The notes under the pieces are model-generated. The model saw nothing but the letters and a program-made list of their open reading frames with translations, was not told where the DNA came from and ran no database searches. Made by a program: the position numbers and the translations under genes. This document shows, in pieces, positions 43,688-52,509 of a DNA stretch of 64,000 bases. The DNA comes from Serinicoccus kebangsaanensis. Its GTDB lineage: Bacteria > Actinomycetota > Actinomycetes > Actinomycetales > Dermatophilaceae. How positions within the stretch are numbered: the stretch's first letter is position 1; every line of letters starts with the position of its first letter. The stretch lies in the NCBI RefSeq assembly GCF_008919445.1, contig NZ_VSLG01000011.1:1-64000 (forward strand), written 5' to 3'.

Positions 43688-44935
43688 ATGGCGGACACGA
43701 CGGACCCCTGGCCGGACGGCATACCCGCCCGGGCGCGGCGGTCGCTGGAGGCGGCGGGCTACACCGGGCTGGGTGACCTGGCAGGCGCACCGATGCTCGA
43801 GATCGCCGACCTCGAGGGCGTCGGCCCGGCCACGATCACCCGGCTGGCGGACGCCCTGGAGGCTGCAGGCACGCCGCTGACCGGGACGGAGGAGGCCTTC
43901 CGGCACTGGCGCTCGCAGCAGGGTCGCCCGGGCTCCGCGAAGTGGTCGGGAGGCTCCGGCCGACGCTCCTCGTCGGACCGGAAGAAGGAGGACGTCGGCC
44001 AGCCGGTGCACCTCGACGTCGACGGGCGCAGCGTGCGGGTCTCGAGCCCGAACCGCGTCTACTTCCCCGAGCGCGGCTGGACCAAGCTCGACGTCGCGCG
44101 CTACTACCTGGCCGTCGGTCCCGGCATACTCCGCGGGCTGCGTGACCGGCCGACGATGCTGCACCGCTTCCCGGACGGGCTGGCGGGGGAGAAGGTCTAC
44201 CAGAAGCGGCTGCCCAAGGGCGCGCCGGACTGGGTGCCGACGATCCGGCTGCACTTCCCGCGGTTCGACCAGTATGCCGACGAGCTCGCCCCCGCGACCG
44301 TCGCCGACGTGGTCTGGGCCGTGCAGATGTCCACCGTGGAGTTCCACCCGTGGAACGTGCGGGCCGCCGACGTCGACCGACCCGACGAGTGGAGGATCGA
44401 CCTGGACCCGATGCCGGAGGCGACCTTCGAGGACGTGCGCGCCGTCGCCGGCGTGTGCCGCGAGGTCCTCGACGAGCTGGGGATCACCGGCTACCCCAAG
44501 ACCTCGGGCGGGTCCGGGCTGCACGTCTACGTGCGGATCCGGCCGGAGTGGGAGTTCGCCGACGTCCGACGGGCTGCCTGGGGGTTCGCCAGCGAGGTCG
44601 TGTCCCGGATCCCGCAGCGGGCGACCGTGGAGTGGTGGCGCAAGGACCGCGACCCACGCCACGTCTTCGTCGACTTCAACCAGAACGCCCGCGACCACAC
44701 GCTCGCCGCGGCATACTCGCTGCGGGGGCTGCCGCAGGGCACGGTCTCGACCCCCTTCGCGTGGGACGAGCTGGACGACATCGACCCGCAGGACCTCACC
44801 CTCGCGACGGTGCCCGAGCGGTTCGCGACGATCGGCGACCCGCACGAGGCCATCGACGAGCAGGCCTTCGGCCTGGAGCCGTTGCTGGAGTGGGCCGAGC
44901 GCTTCGAGCAGGACGCCGAACCACCGCCGGAGTAG
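43688..44935 (+). CDS. Helix-hairpin-helix domain fused to LigD-type polymerase domain
   Basis: 415 aa. Residues 12-60 carry a helix-hairpin-helix-like motif (GYTGLGDLAG, then LEGVGPATITRLADAL), a Ser/Lys linker follows, and residues 108-400 are a LigD PolDom (archaeo-eukaryotic primase fold): FPERGWTKLDVARYY, metal aspartates in WRIDLDPMP, KTSGGSGLHVYV, and VFVDFNQNARDHT. PolDoms fill gaps or add ribonucleotides in non-homologous end joining. Here there is no ligase or nuclease domain and no ku gene in the window. ATG with CAGGAT 6 nt upstream. Confidence 0.88.
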   Translation: MADTTDPWPDGIPARARRSLEAAGYTGLGDLAGAPMLEIADLEGVGPATITRLADALEAAGTPLTGTEEAFRHWRSQQGRPGSAKWSGGSGRRSSSDRKKEDVGQPVHLDVDGRSVRVSSPNRVYFPERGWTKLDVARYYLAVGPGILRGLRDRPTMLHRFPDGLAGEKVYQKRLPKGAPDWVPTIRLHFPRFDQYADELAPATVADVVWAVQMSTVEFHPWNVRAADVDRPDEWRIDLDPMPEATFEDVRAVAGVCREVLDELGITGYPKTSGGSGLHVYVRIRPEWEFADVRRAAWGFASEVVSRIPQRATVEWWRKDRDPRHVFVDFNQNARDHTLAAAYSLRGLPQGTVSTPFAWDELDDIDPQDLTLATVPERFATIGDPHEAIDEQAFGLEPLLEWAERFEQDAEPPPE

Positions 44936-45013
44936 CACGCCCGGGCCGGCGATGTATCTGCCGGGGTCGGTCGGGCTCACCATCGCGAAGTCTCCGACAA
45001 GGCGGTGCGGATC

Positions 45014-46483
45014 ATGCGTGACCTGGTCATCACGCTCCCCGGGATCATGGGCAGCTGCCTGCGCCGTGATGCGGAGTCGCTGTGGGACCCCGGCCCCGGC
45101 CTGGTGACCAAGCTGCTGCGCCATCGTCGTTGGGTCGCCGGCCTCGCGCTGGACCCGGACGACGACCCGACCCTGGCACTCGCGCCGGACGGGGTGGTGC
45201 CCACCACGCCGATCCGGTCCCACACCATCGTGCCCGGGCTGGTCGAGCTGGACGGCTACACCGAGCTGGACGGCGCGGTGCGCCGCGCCTTCCCGGAGCT
45301 CATCGAGGGCGATCCCCTCCGGCCCGGGCAGCGGCTGGACGGGCGTGACCCGCAGCAGGCCGGTGTGCCCGACTACTACCAGTTCGCCTACGACTGGCGT
45401 CGCGACGTCCGGTCCGCCGCGCTCCGTTTGCACGACCTCGTCGAGGTCGCCCTGCCCGCGCTCGTGGCCCAGCGCAGCCCGCAGGCCAAGGTGGTCCTCG
45501 TCGGGCACTCCATGGGTGGCCTCGTCGCCCGCTACTACCTCTACGGCACCGACCTGCGCACCGGGACGGCGCTCGCCGGGTGGCGCAACGTGCGCGAGGT
45601 GCTGACCCTGGGGACGCCCTACCGGGGCTCGGTCGACGCGTTGTCCTACCTGCTCTTCGGCTACCGCAAGCTCTTCGTCGACCTGACCGACGCGGCCCGC
45701 AGCTTCCCGTCGATCTACCAGCTGCTCCCGCGCTACCGGGTGGTCCACGACCAGCGCTCCGGCGAGGACCGGTGGCTCTACCCGCACGAGCTCGGAGGGT
45801 ATGCCGGGCTGGACGTCCCCCGTGCCCGCTCCGCCTACGAGGACTTCCACGGGGTGATGGACCAGGGGTTGGAGCAGGCCGAGAGCGCAGGTCGACGGCT
45901 GACGACGCCGCACATCGGCTTCGGTCACCCGACCCACAACTCGGTGGTGCTCACCGGGCACGAGGTGGAGGTCCGGCGCTCCGCGCCGGACTACGTCGAC
46001 CAGGTCTACGACAGCGGCGACGGGACGGTCCCGCTCCTGTCGGCCATCCCCTTGGAGCTGGACGAGGAGCGGTCGCGGTTGCGCTACACCAACCAGCGGC
46101 ACGGCAGCCTCCAGGCGGACCGCCGCACCCTGGAGTCGGAGATCCAGCAACGTCTGCGGCAGAGCCAGAGCGGCACCTCTGACGCCCGGGAGAGCGCCGC
46201 CGCGGCGGACTCCGCGCCCGCGCTCGGCCTCGCCGGTCCGAGCGCCTTCCTCGCGGGCGAGGCCCCCTACGTCGACGTGTCGGTCACCGGGGGAGAGGAG
46301 GCAGGTGGCCTGGTGGCCCGGGTGCACGAGCTCGTGGGTGGGACGTCGACGACGGTCGAGGTCGAGGGCGGTGGCCGCGTGGATCTGCCCTCCGCACCGG
46401 GGGAGTACCGCGTCGAGGTCTCCTGCGCGTCCCCCCGACTGACCTCGACCTGCTTCTACGCCGTCGTCGAGCCGGAAGGATAG
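45014..46483 (+). CDS. LCAT-like alpha/beta hydrolase (lipase/phospholipase)
   Basis: 489 aa. The N-terminus DLVITLPGIMGSCLRRD is the lecithin:cholesterol acyltransferase-type opening. The nucleophile elbow is VVLVGHSMGGLVARYYL (about residues 163-179); an Asp lies in YDSGDGTVPLLSA and a His in NQRHGSLQ. No signal peptide, so it acts in the cytosol or on the inner membrane face. The last 110 residues form a separate beta-rich domain (VDVSVTGGEEAGGLVARVHELV... YRVEVSCASPRLTSTC). A GTG at 45005 is an alternative start. Only 4 bp separate it from the transglutaminase-like gene. Confidence 0.85.
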   Translation: MRDLVITLPGIMGSCLRRDAESLWDPGPGLVTKLLRHRRWVAGLALDPDDDPTLALAPDGVVPTTPIRSHTIVPGLVELDGYTELDGAVRRAFPELIEGDPLRPGQRLDGRDPQQAGVPDYYQFAYDWRRDVRSAALRLHDLVEVALPALVAQRSPQAKVVLVGHSMGGLVARYYLYGTDLRTGTALAGWRNVREVLTLGTPYRGSVDALSYLLFGYRKLFVDLTDAARSFPSIYQLLPRYRVVHDQRSGEDRWLYPHELGGYAGLDVPRARSAYEDFHGVMDQGLEQAESAGRRLTTPHIGFGHPTHNSVVLTGHEVEVRRSAPDYVDQVYDSGDGTVPLLSAIPLELDEERSRLRYTNQRHGSLQADRRTLESEIQQRLRQSQSGTSDARESAAAADSAPALGLAGPSAFLAGEAPYVDVSVTGGEEAGGLVARVHELVGGTSTTVEVEGGGRVDLPSAPGEYRVEVSCASPRLTSTCFYAVVEPEG

Positions 46484-46487
46484 GCGG

Positions 46488-48494
46488 GTGGCGGCATACC
46501 CGCGCTGGGTCTGGCGCAAGGCGGAGCGCGCCTCCCTCGCGCGCTTCGTGAACGCGGGCTGCGCCGCCGGGGTGGTGCCGACGATCCGCCCCTCGGGGGA
46601 GCGGAGCGTCCACGACACGATCGCGGCCGGTGACCGTCGCGAGGTCCTGGCTGCCCTGTACGCCGCCGTGGCCGAGCTCGGCATCGACTACGACATCGAG
46701 AGCTACACGGCGGACGGCCAGCACAGCCAGGTCGTCCGCAGCCCTCCGGAGATGAGGGACCGCAGACGCGGCACCTGCCTCGACCTGGCGCTGCTGTGCT
46801 GCGGTCTGGCCCTCGACCTCACCCTGCGCCCGGTCCTGATCGTGCTCGAGGGACACGCCCTCATGGCCCTCACGGACACCGAGTTCAGCCTCGAGATCGA
46901 CGCCTCCACGACCCAGGAGTCGCTGGTCGGCTGGATCGACCAGGGTCACCTGGTGCCGCTGGAGTGCACCGGCGCCGCCCGCGGGGTGGGCCTCCCGCTG
47001 AGCTTCGACGAGGCGGTCGACCGAGGTCGTGCCGTGATCCAGGAGCGGCGGATGCTCTTCGCCCTCGATCCCTATCGGCTGCAGCGGGACCAGGGACTGG
47101 AGCCCGCCTCATGCCAGCCGCGCGACCGCAGGTGGGTGGTGGCGGCGGGCGGTCTCGGGGTGGTGGCCGTGGCGGCGCTCGCAGCATGGTGGTGGGTCCC
47201 GGACCGGCAGCCGGTCTTCGACCGTGGGGTCGAGGCCGTCGTCGTGCCCGAGGTCCCCGACGTCCCGGGGGCGGCGGACTGGGTCGCCGACGGCGTGCGG
47301 CGTGCGGCGCAGGGAGGGACCACCTTCGTGGACGTGGCCGAGTGCGGCACGATCAGCCGGATCGAGGTCGGGGGGCCTGACGTCGCGCGCCGGCTGGACC
47401 TCGAGGACCCGGGCAACCCGTCCAACGTCGACGCGCTGCTCGTCGGCTCGGCAGCGCCGACCTCGGAGGAGGGGTCGACCACCTTCATGGAGCTGGAGAT
47501 CGTCCCGACCTCGACCCGGCTCGCCGCTGCCGGAGATCCCGCCCTGCTCGCGCTGGGTTCCTCCCCGGCCGCAGTCGACCTGGAGCGCGACGCCCTGCTC
47601 GCCTATCCGGAGCTCCGTGTGCTGCCCGCCGTGCTGCAGGGCGTCCGCCAGCTCGACGGCGGCACCGACCAGGACCTGGCCGGAGCGGAGTGTCTCTTCG
47701 CGCTGGCCGACGACCGGTTGGCGGACGACCCGACGCCCCGGGTGCAGCGATACCGCGCATCCCTGGCCGTGCTGGCCGCGAACGGCTACATCCTGCGTGC
47801 CTCGTCCGCGGAGCAGGCGGACGAGTCGGCACTGCTGGACCAGGCCCGGGACCGGCTGGCCGCCGCCGGGACGTTGGTGCAGGCCCCGGAGGATCGGGCG
47901 GTGGTGCGGGCCAACGGGATGGCGGTCGAGGTGATGGATCTCATCGAGGACGACGGCACCCTCGCCCAGGACGTCGACGATCGCGAGGTGGACGCGCTCC
48001 TGAGCACCCTGCGACAGAGCGCCGCCGAGGTCGGGGACGCCTCGCCGGCCGCAGTCGTGGCGATGAGCTCCTCCGCCGCCCGGCTCCACCTGGCCACCTA
48101 CCGCCGCGACGGCGACCCGGCTCAGGTCGATGCCGCCCTCGAGGTCACCGGCGCTGTTCTTCCCCTCACGGACCAGCTGCCCGGCTCGGCGGGGCGACGT
48201 CAGGCCGCCGAGCTGCACGAGGTGCGTGGGCTGGCCCGGCTCGCCGCCGGAGAGCACACGGCGGCGGTGGAGGAGTTCGAGCAGGCGGCTGCCTCGGCCG
48301 CGGGCGTCCAGTCGTTCCACTACCGGCTGCAGGGCGCCACGGCGCGGATGGCGCGGTGCTCCGAGGGGGACGCCGAGGAGATCGTGCGCGTCGCCGGGCA
48401 GACCCGTGCCTTCCTGGACACGCAGGTCAGCGAGGCCCTGAGCGACCAGCTGGACCAGGTCGAGCAGCTGGCGGCATCCCGCTGCCCGTCCTGA
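46488..48494 (+). CDS. Transglutaminase-like membrane protein with helical C-terminus
   Basis: 668 aa. Residues about 40-160 resemble a transglutaminase-type cysteine-protease fold, with a possible triad of Cys97 (RRGTCLDLALLCCG), His123 (VLEGHALMAL) and Asp138 (LEIDAST). One transmembrane segment (about 216-236, VVAAGGLGVVAVAALAAWWW) has arginines on its N-terminal side, so the protease-like part should be inside and the 430-residue C-terminus outside. The C-terminus is helical with TPR-like repeats (ELHEVRGLARLAAGEHTAAV). GTG start with GGAAGGA 7 nt away. Coupled to the LCAT-like gene. Confidence 0.72.
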   Translation: MAAYPRWVWRKAERASLARFVNAGCAAGVVPTIRPSGERSVHDTIAAGDRREVLAALYAAVAELGIDYDIESYTADGQHSQVVRSPPEMRDRRRGTCLDLALLCCGLALDLTLRPVLIVLEGHALMALTDTEFSLEIDASTTQESLVGWIDQGHLVPLECTGAARGVGLPLSFDEAVDRGRAVIQERRMLFALDPYRLQRDQGLEPASCQPRDRRWVVAAGGLGVVAVAALAAWWWVPDRQPVFDRGVEAVVVPEVPDVPGAADWVADGVRRAAQGGTTFVDVAECGTISRIEVGGPDVARRLDLEDPGNPSNVDALLVGSAAPTSEEGSTTFMELEIVPTSTRLAAAGDPALLALGSSPAAVDLERDALLAYPELRVLPAVLQGVRQLDGGTDQDLAGAECLFALADDRLADDPTPRVQRYRASLAVLAANGYILRASSAEQADESALLDQARDRLAAAGTLVQAPEDRAVVRANGMAVEVMDLIEDDGTLAQDVDDREVDALLSTLRQSAAEVGDASPAAVVAMSSSAARLHLATYRRDGDPAQVDAALEVTGAVLPLTDQLPGSAGRRQAAELHEVRGLARLAAGEHTAAVEEFEQAAASAAGVQSFHYRLQGATARMARCSEGDAEEIVRVAGQTRAFLDTQVSEALSDQLDQVEQLAASRCPS

Positions 48495-48507
48495 GCGACG
48501 AACCGGC

Positions 48508-49866
48508 TCAGCAGGACAGGTCCACGACCAGCTCGGAGCCACCGCTGCGGTATGCCGTGTCACCCGCCGCGGGGTAGGTCCGCGCGACGACGGCGTCCGC
48601 GCCGGAGCACCCGGTCGAGACCGTCGCCGTCACCGTGTAGGGCGGGTCGGCCATGCCGGCGAGTGCCTGCTCGGACTGGGCCACGGTCATCCCCACCAGG
48701 TCGGGCATCGGGGGGCAGGGGAGCCGGACCTCGAGGTTCACCGGACCGCCGAGGATGCCGTTCGGCACCGGCGACTGACGGGTCACCCGCTCGGGATCTG
48801 TCCCGCAGCTCACCGATGTCGTCAGCTCGCTCCCCGGCAGCCCGGCCGCCTGCCCTGCGTCGGCCAGGACCGCTCCGGCCTCCTCCCAGGTCTGGCCGAG
48901 GACCGGCGGCGCCGCGAGGCAGTGCTCGACGGCACTGAAGCCGGCCAGCAGGGCCTCCTGGTCGTCGGCCTCGTGCCACTGGCGCTCCTCGGTGAAGGTG
49001 ACGACCCGCAGCCCGGGTTCGATCGGCCACGGGCTGCGGGTGGCTGTGGTGGAGGCGCCGCACGTGGGCGACTCCAGTGGCAGCTGGTGGGTGCCTGCGC
49101 CGTCGGTGACGGCGATCGTCCACGCACCGCCCGGTCGCTGGTCGGGGAGCGCCAGGTAGGCCGTGGAGACGTGGCGGGTGGTGCCGTCGGGTGCCGTCCG
49201 TCGGTAGGTGTGGCCGACCGGCCACAGCGTGCTCCCGTCCGAGACGGAGAGCCCGCGCGCCTGCGTGCCGGTCTGGCCGTAGCCGAGGTTGCGCTCGGGC
49301 TCGACGTCGTCGAGCGGGACCAGCGTCCCGGAGCCCCAGGTGGTGCCGGCGGGGTCGGTCACCGTGAGGGTCGCCCCGTCCGGTGCCTGGACCGAGGTGA
49401 GGCAGACGGTCCAGATGTCCTGCCGGTCCGCCAGCATGAGCGCTCTGTTGGCGGGCCGCAGCCCGGCCTGGCCCTCCACGTCGTCGGTGTCCAGCAGGCA
49501 CTGGGACCGCCCGTCGTAGGTCGCGGCGTCCAGGCGGCCGAAGGCGAGGTCGAGCACCGCGTCGGCGCCGTCGGCGAGGGTCTCTCCCGTCTCCTCGTCC
49601 CCGTCCCCGGACGAGCCGCCGTCGCCACCGGCCGACCCACCGTCGCCACCGGCCGACCCACCGTCGCCACCGGAGGTGTCGCCCCCGCCGCCGGACGAGC
49701 CTGAGGAGCCTCCTCCTCCGGACGAGGACTGCTCCTCGGAGTCCCCGCCCCCGGACGAGGACTCCTCGGGGCCGGAGCCCTCACTGCTCGTGGGGCCGGT
49801 GTCGTCCGTGCTCCCGCAGCCCGCGAGCGCCAGGAACAGCGTGGCCGTGACCAGGTGTCGTCGCAT
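48508..49866 (-). CDS. Lipoprotein with Ser/Gly/Asp linker and C-terminal PASTA-like domains
   Basis: 452 aa. Signal peptide MRRHLVTATLFLALAGC with lipobox LAGC (Cys17). Residues 18-95 are a flexible Ser/Gly/Asp-rich tether including near-perfect GGDGGSA repeats. A cysteine-containing middle domain (about 100-300) is unrecognised. The C-terminal 150 residues resemble two PASTA units (VLGQTWEEAGAVLADAG and MPDLVGMTVAQSEQALAGM), a fold that binds peptidoglycan or beta-lactams in Ser/Thr kinases and PBPs. It would be a surface-anchored cell-wall-contacting protein. It converges on the transglutaminase-like gene with a 13-bp gap. Confidence 0.78.
   Translation of the reverse strand: MRRHLVTATLFLALAGCGSTDDTGPTSSEGSGPEESSSGGGDSEEQSSSGGGGSSGSSGGGGDTSGGDGGSAGGDGGSAGGDGGSSGDGDEETGETLADGADAVLDLAFGRLDAATYDGRSQCLLDTDDVEGQAGLRPANRALMLADRQDIWTVCLTSVQAPDGATLTVTDPAGTTWGSGTLVPLDDVEPERNLGYGQTGTQARGLSVSDGSTLWPVGHTYRRTAPDGTTRHVSTAYLALPDQRPGGAWTIAVTDGAGTHQLPLESPTCGASTTATRSPWPIEPGLRVVTFTEERQWHEADDQEALLAGFSAVEHCLAAPPVLGQTWEEAGAVLADAGQAAGLPGSELTTSVSCGTDPERVTRQSPVPNGILGGPVNLEVRLPCPPMPDLVGMTVAQSEQALAGMADPPYTVTATVSTGCSGADAVVARTYPAAGDTAYRSGGSELVVDLSC
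49619..49673. repeat. 21-bp coding repeat in lipoprotein tether
   Basis: Two exact copies plus part of a third of GCCACCGGCCGACCCACCGTC (here quoted as its 21-bp period: GCCACCGG, CCGACCC, ACCGTC), encoding GGDGGSA on the minus strand. Likely to vary in copy number between strains. Confidence 0.7.
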
Positions 49867-49934
49867 AGCACACCTCCTCGCCCTGAGGAGGGACTCGGGG
49901 CGCGCTCAGATACGCAGCCCGGCTGACCGGCGGA

Positions 49935-50492
49935 TCACGCCTCCTCGGCCAGCAGCGCGAAGCTGACGCTGTCGCGCCAGGTGCCGTCGCGGTGCAGGGA
50001 CTCCTTGACGTGCCGCGCTTCCTGGCGCATGCCGACCTTGGTCATGACACGGGCGGAGGCCGGGTTGTCGGCAAAGGCGTCGGCGTACACCCGCCGCACC
50101 CCGAGCTCGAAGGCAATGGTGATGAGCTCACGCACCGCCTCGGTCGCATAGCCCTTGCCCTGGTGCTTCGGGGCGAAGACCCAGCCCAGCATCGCCTGGC
50201 TCCGGGCCGCCTGCTCCTCCACCTCCGCCTGCGACCACGCGTCCTCGACGGCCAGCAGGAGGTCCCCGACGATCTCGCCGAAAGCCTCGACGACCAGGGT
50301 CCCGCCGGACCGCTGCGCGAAGACGCGGGCGTGCGCGGCCTGATCCGTCGGGCGTCCGGAGAGCCACTGGGCGGTCTCGGGCAGGCTGCGGTAGGCGAAG
50401 ACCGCCGCAGCGTCCTCGGCGAGGGGCGGACGGAGCAGCAACCGTTGCGTCCGCCGTGGCCACGGAAGGTCGCTCAGGTCGCGAGCGCTCAC
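49935..50492 (-). CDS. GNAT family N-acetyltransferase
   Basis: 185 aa, RimJ/RimL type: RTQRLLLRPPLAEDAAAVF at the start, acetyl-CoA loop PKHQGKGYATEAVRELITI and ADAFADNPASARVMTKVGM, then RDSVSFALLAEE at the end. The GTG at 50492 overlaps the stop of the upstream peptidase gene by 4 nt, fixing the start; the open frame continues upstream only as a shadow. It is co-expressed with the S9 peptidase. Substrate unknown. Confidence 0.85.
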   Translation of the reverse strand: MSARDLSDLPWPRRTQRLLLRPPLAEDAAAVFAYRSLPETAQWLSGRPTDQAAHARVFAQRSGGTLVVEAFGEIVGDLLLAVEDAWSQAEVEEQAARSQAMLGWVFAPKHQGKGYATEAVRELITIAFELGVRRVYADAFADNPASARVMTKVGMRQEARHVKESLHRDGTWRDSVSFALLAEEA

Positions 50493-52408
50493 AGGTGCTC
50501 GCCCCACCAGTCGAGGATGTGCTCGAACCGCTGCATCCGGTGCCGAGGCTGGCCCGACCGGGTGAGCTCGTGCCCCTCGCCGGGGAAGATGAGCAGCTTG
50601 GTCGGGACACCGTTGCGCCGCAGCCGCGCGAACAGCCGCTGTCCCTGCTCCAGGGGGCAGCGGAAGTCCCGCTCGGAGTGGATGATGAGCGTGGGCGTCG
50701 TGATCTTGTCCGCCCACGTCAGGGGCGACTGCTCGTGCTGGTAGGCACCGGCATACTCGTCCGCGAAGAACCAGCCGATGTCGCTGGTGCCGGCGAAGGA
50801 GTCCCAGGCGTTGACCGCCCGCTCGCTGATCGCGGCGGAGAAGCGGTCGGTGTGCCCGACCAGCCAGGTGGTCATGAGGCCGCCGTAGGACCCGCCCTGC
50901 ACCCCGACCCGACCGCTGTCGAGCCCGGGCAGGGTGAGCGCGTGGTCCAGCAGGGCGGTGAGATCGGCGACGTCGACCGTGCCGATCGCCTCCTTGACCG
51001 CCCGCCCGTGGGCGGCGCCGTAGCCGGAGCCGCCGCGCGGGTTGGCCATGACGACGGCATACCCCGCGCCGGCCAGCACCTGGGCCTCGTCGAAGAGGTT
51101 GCCCGAGTACTGCGTGTACGGCCCCCCGTGGATCATCAGCACGACCGGGTGACCCGCCTTGCGACGCGCCTTCTTCGCGGGGCGGACGAGCCAGCCGTGC
51201 ACCGGGTAGCCGTCGCCGGAGGTGGCGTTCAGCTCCTCCGGCTCCAGGGGTGCGGCGGTGCCGGTGAGGTGGCTGGCGAAGTCGGTGCGCTGGGTGAGCT
51301 GCTCGCCCGGGCGGCCGACGAAGAGCTCGGAGAAGGACGCCCGCGTGCCCGCGACCGCGACGACGACGTCGGCACCGCTGGCCAGACCGGTCACCGTCAC
51401 GTTGCCGTCCAGCAGCACCTCGTCGGTGGACAGGTCGCGGACGAGCGTGTCACCACGGTGCTCGAGCGCCGCCAGGACGCGGCCGTCCGCCGTGATCACC
51501 GGGGGGCAGGCGAGGTGGTCGGTCTCGGCGTCGGTGAGCGCCACGCCCGGGCCGTCCACCCGACGCAGGACGGCGTTGCGGGCGACGAAGTCCTGCTTGG
51601 AGGGACCGAGGTCGGCCGCGCCGTAGACGGCGGTGCCGTCCCGCCCCACGTGCACTCCACCTACCGAGCTGGTGCCGTCGGTGTGCCGGCGGAACGTCCT
51701 GCCGCGCAGGTCCACCGAGCACACGTCGCTCACGAGGGTGTCCGGCGTCCAGGCGCCGCGGCGGTCGCGGGAGGCGACGAAGGCGACGCGGGACCCGCCG
51801 TGCAGGAAGACCGGGGCGGTGTCGTCACCTGCGCCGGGCGTGAGCCGGTTGCTGCTCGGGACCTCGTCGTCGGCGTCGCCGAGCTCGGAGAGGTCCAGGA
51901 GGAAGATCGAGCTCGGCCGGTCCAGGACGTAGCCCAGACCGTCCGCCCGGTAGGTGCTGTGCTCGATCAGTCGAGGAGCCTCCTGGTCCGGCTTGATGTC
52001 GTCGTCGGTGCCGTAGCGGCCCTCCTCGGGGACGCGGGCGGCATACGCGATCTGGGTGCCGTCTGGCGACCAGGCGAAGGAGCTCACGCCCAGCGCTGTG
52101 TCGGTGAGCGTGCGGGCGTCCCCGCCGTCGGCGGCCATGACGTGCAGCTGCGGAGGACCGTCCTCACCCGCACGCAGGAAGGCGAGCCGGCTGCCGTCGG
52201 GGGAGTATGCCGGTGCCGAGTCGCGCGTCGACCGCGTCAGCCGGTGGGGCTCGGCGTCGTCCTCGGTGAGGTCCAGCCGCCACAGGTCGGCGCGGTAGCG
52301 GTTGTCGTCGACGTCGGGGCGGCTGACGACGAAGACGGCGTCCCGCCCGTCCGGGTGCACCGTGGGGGAGGAGAGCGTGCGGAGCTTGGTCAGGTCGCTG
52401 GGCTTCAC
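50489..52408 (-). CDS. S9 family peptidase (prolyl oligopeptidase/acylaminoacyl-peptidase type)
   Basis: 639 aa. The N-terminal 380 residues form a WD/propeller-like domain (YSPDGSRLAFLRAGEDG, FAWSPDGTQIAYAAR) that restricts access to small peptides. The C-terminal alpha/beta hydrolase has HGGPYTQYSGNLFDEAQVLA, nucleophile GVQGGSYGGLMTTWL (about residue 505), the acid near HSERDFRCPLEQGQ and the base in FPGEGHELTRSG. Cytosolic, no signal peptide. The GTG at 52408 lies 7 nt after TAGTCT. Confidence 0.93.
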   Translation of the reverse strand: MKPSDLTKLRTLSSPTVHPDGRDAVFVVSRPDVDDNRYRADLWRLDLTEDDAEPHRLTRSTRDSAPAYSPDGSRLAFLRAGEDGPPQLHVMAADGGDARTLTDTALGVSSFAWSPDGTQIAYAARVPEEGRYGTDDDIKPDQEAPRLIEHSTYRADGLGYVLDRPSSIFLLDLSELGDADDEVPSSNRLTPGAGDDTAPVFLHGGSRVAFVASRDRRGAWTPDTLVSDVCSVDLRGRTFRRHTDGTSSVGGVHVGRDGTAVYGAADLGPSKQDFVARNAVLRRVDGPGVALTDAETDHLACPPVITADGRVLAALEHRGDTLVRDLSTDEVLLDGNVTVTGLASGADVVVAVAGTRASFSELFVGRPGEQLTQRTDFASHLTGTAAPLEPEELNATSGDGYPVHGWLVRPAKKARRKAGHPVVLMIHGGPYTQYSGNLFDEAQVLAGAGYAVVMANPRGGSGYGAAHGRAVKEAIGTVDVADLTALLDHALTLPGLDSGRVGVQGGSYGGLMTTWLVGHTDRFSAAISERAVNAWDSFAGTSDIGWFFADEYAGAYQHEQSPLTWADKITTPTLIIHSERDFRCPLEQGQRLFARLRRNGVPTKLLIFPGEGHELTRSGQPRHRMQRFEHILDWWGEHL

Positions 52409-52415
52409 CTGCGCG

Positions 52416-52421
52416 AGACTA
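52416..52421 (-). promoter_or_regulatory. -10 box, S9 peptidase (leaderless type)
   Basis: TAGTCT on the minus strand, 7 nt before the GTG at 52408. Confidence 0.5.
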
Positions 52422-52449
52422 CGCCGGGATGGTCAGCCTCTCGTCGAAA

Positions 52450-52491
52450 GGTCCCGTGGGAGTCGGCACCTGCCCTGATTCTCACGGGACC
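52450..52491 (-). terminator. Hairpin after the thyA-Nudix/DHFR operon
   Basis: Arms GGTCCCGTGGGA and TCTCACGGGACC pair with one mismatch around an 18-nt loop. It lies 19 bp downstream of the Nudix-DHFR stop and just before the peptidase promoter. Confidence 0.55.
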
Positions 52492-52509
52492 GACGGCGAG
52501 GTCGGCGTC

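Noticed and set aside
43169-46684. An 1171-codon antisense open frame opposite the SRPBCC, PolDom and LCAT-like genes
   Set aside because: Same shadow pattern; no start signal, no motifs and biased composition.
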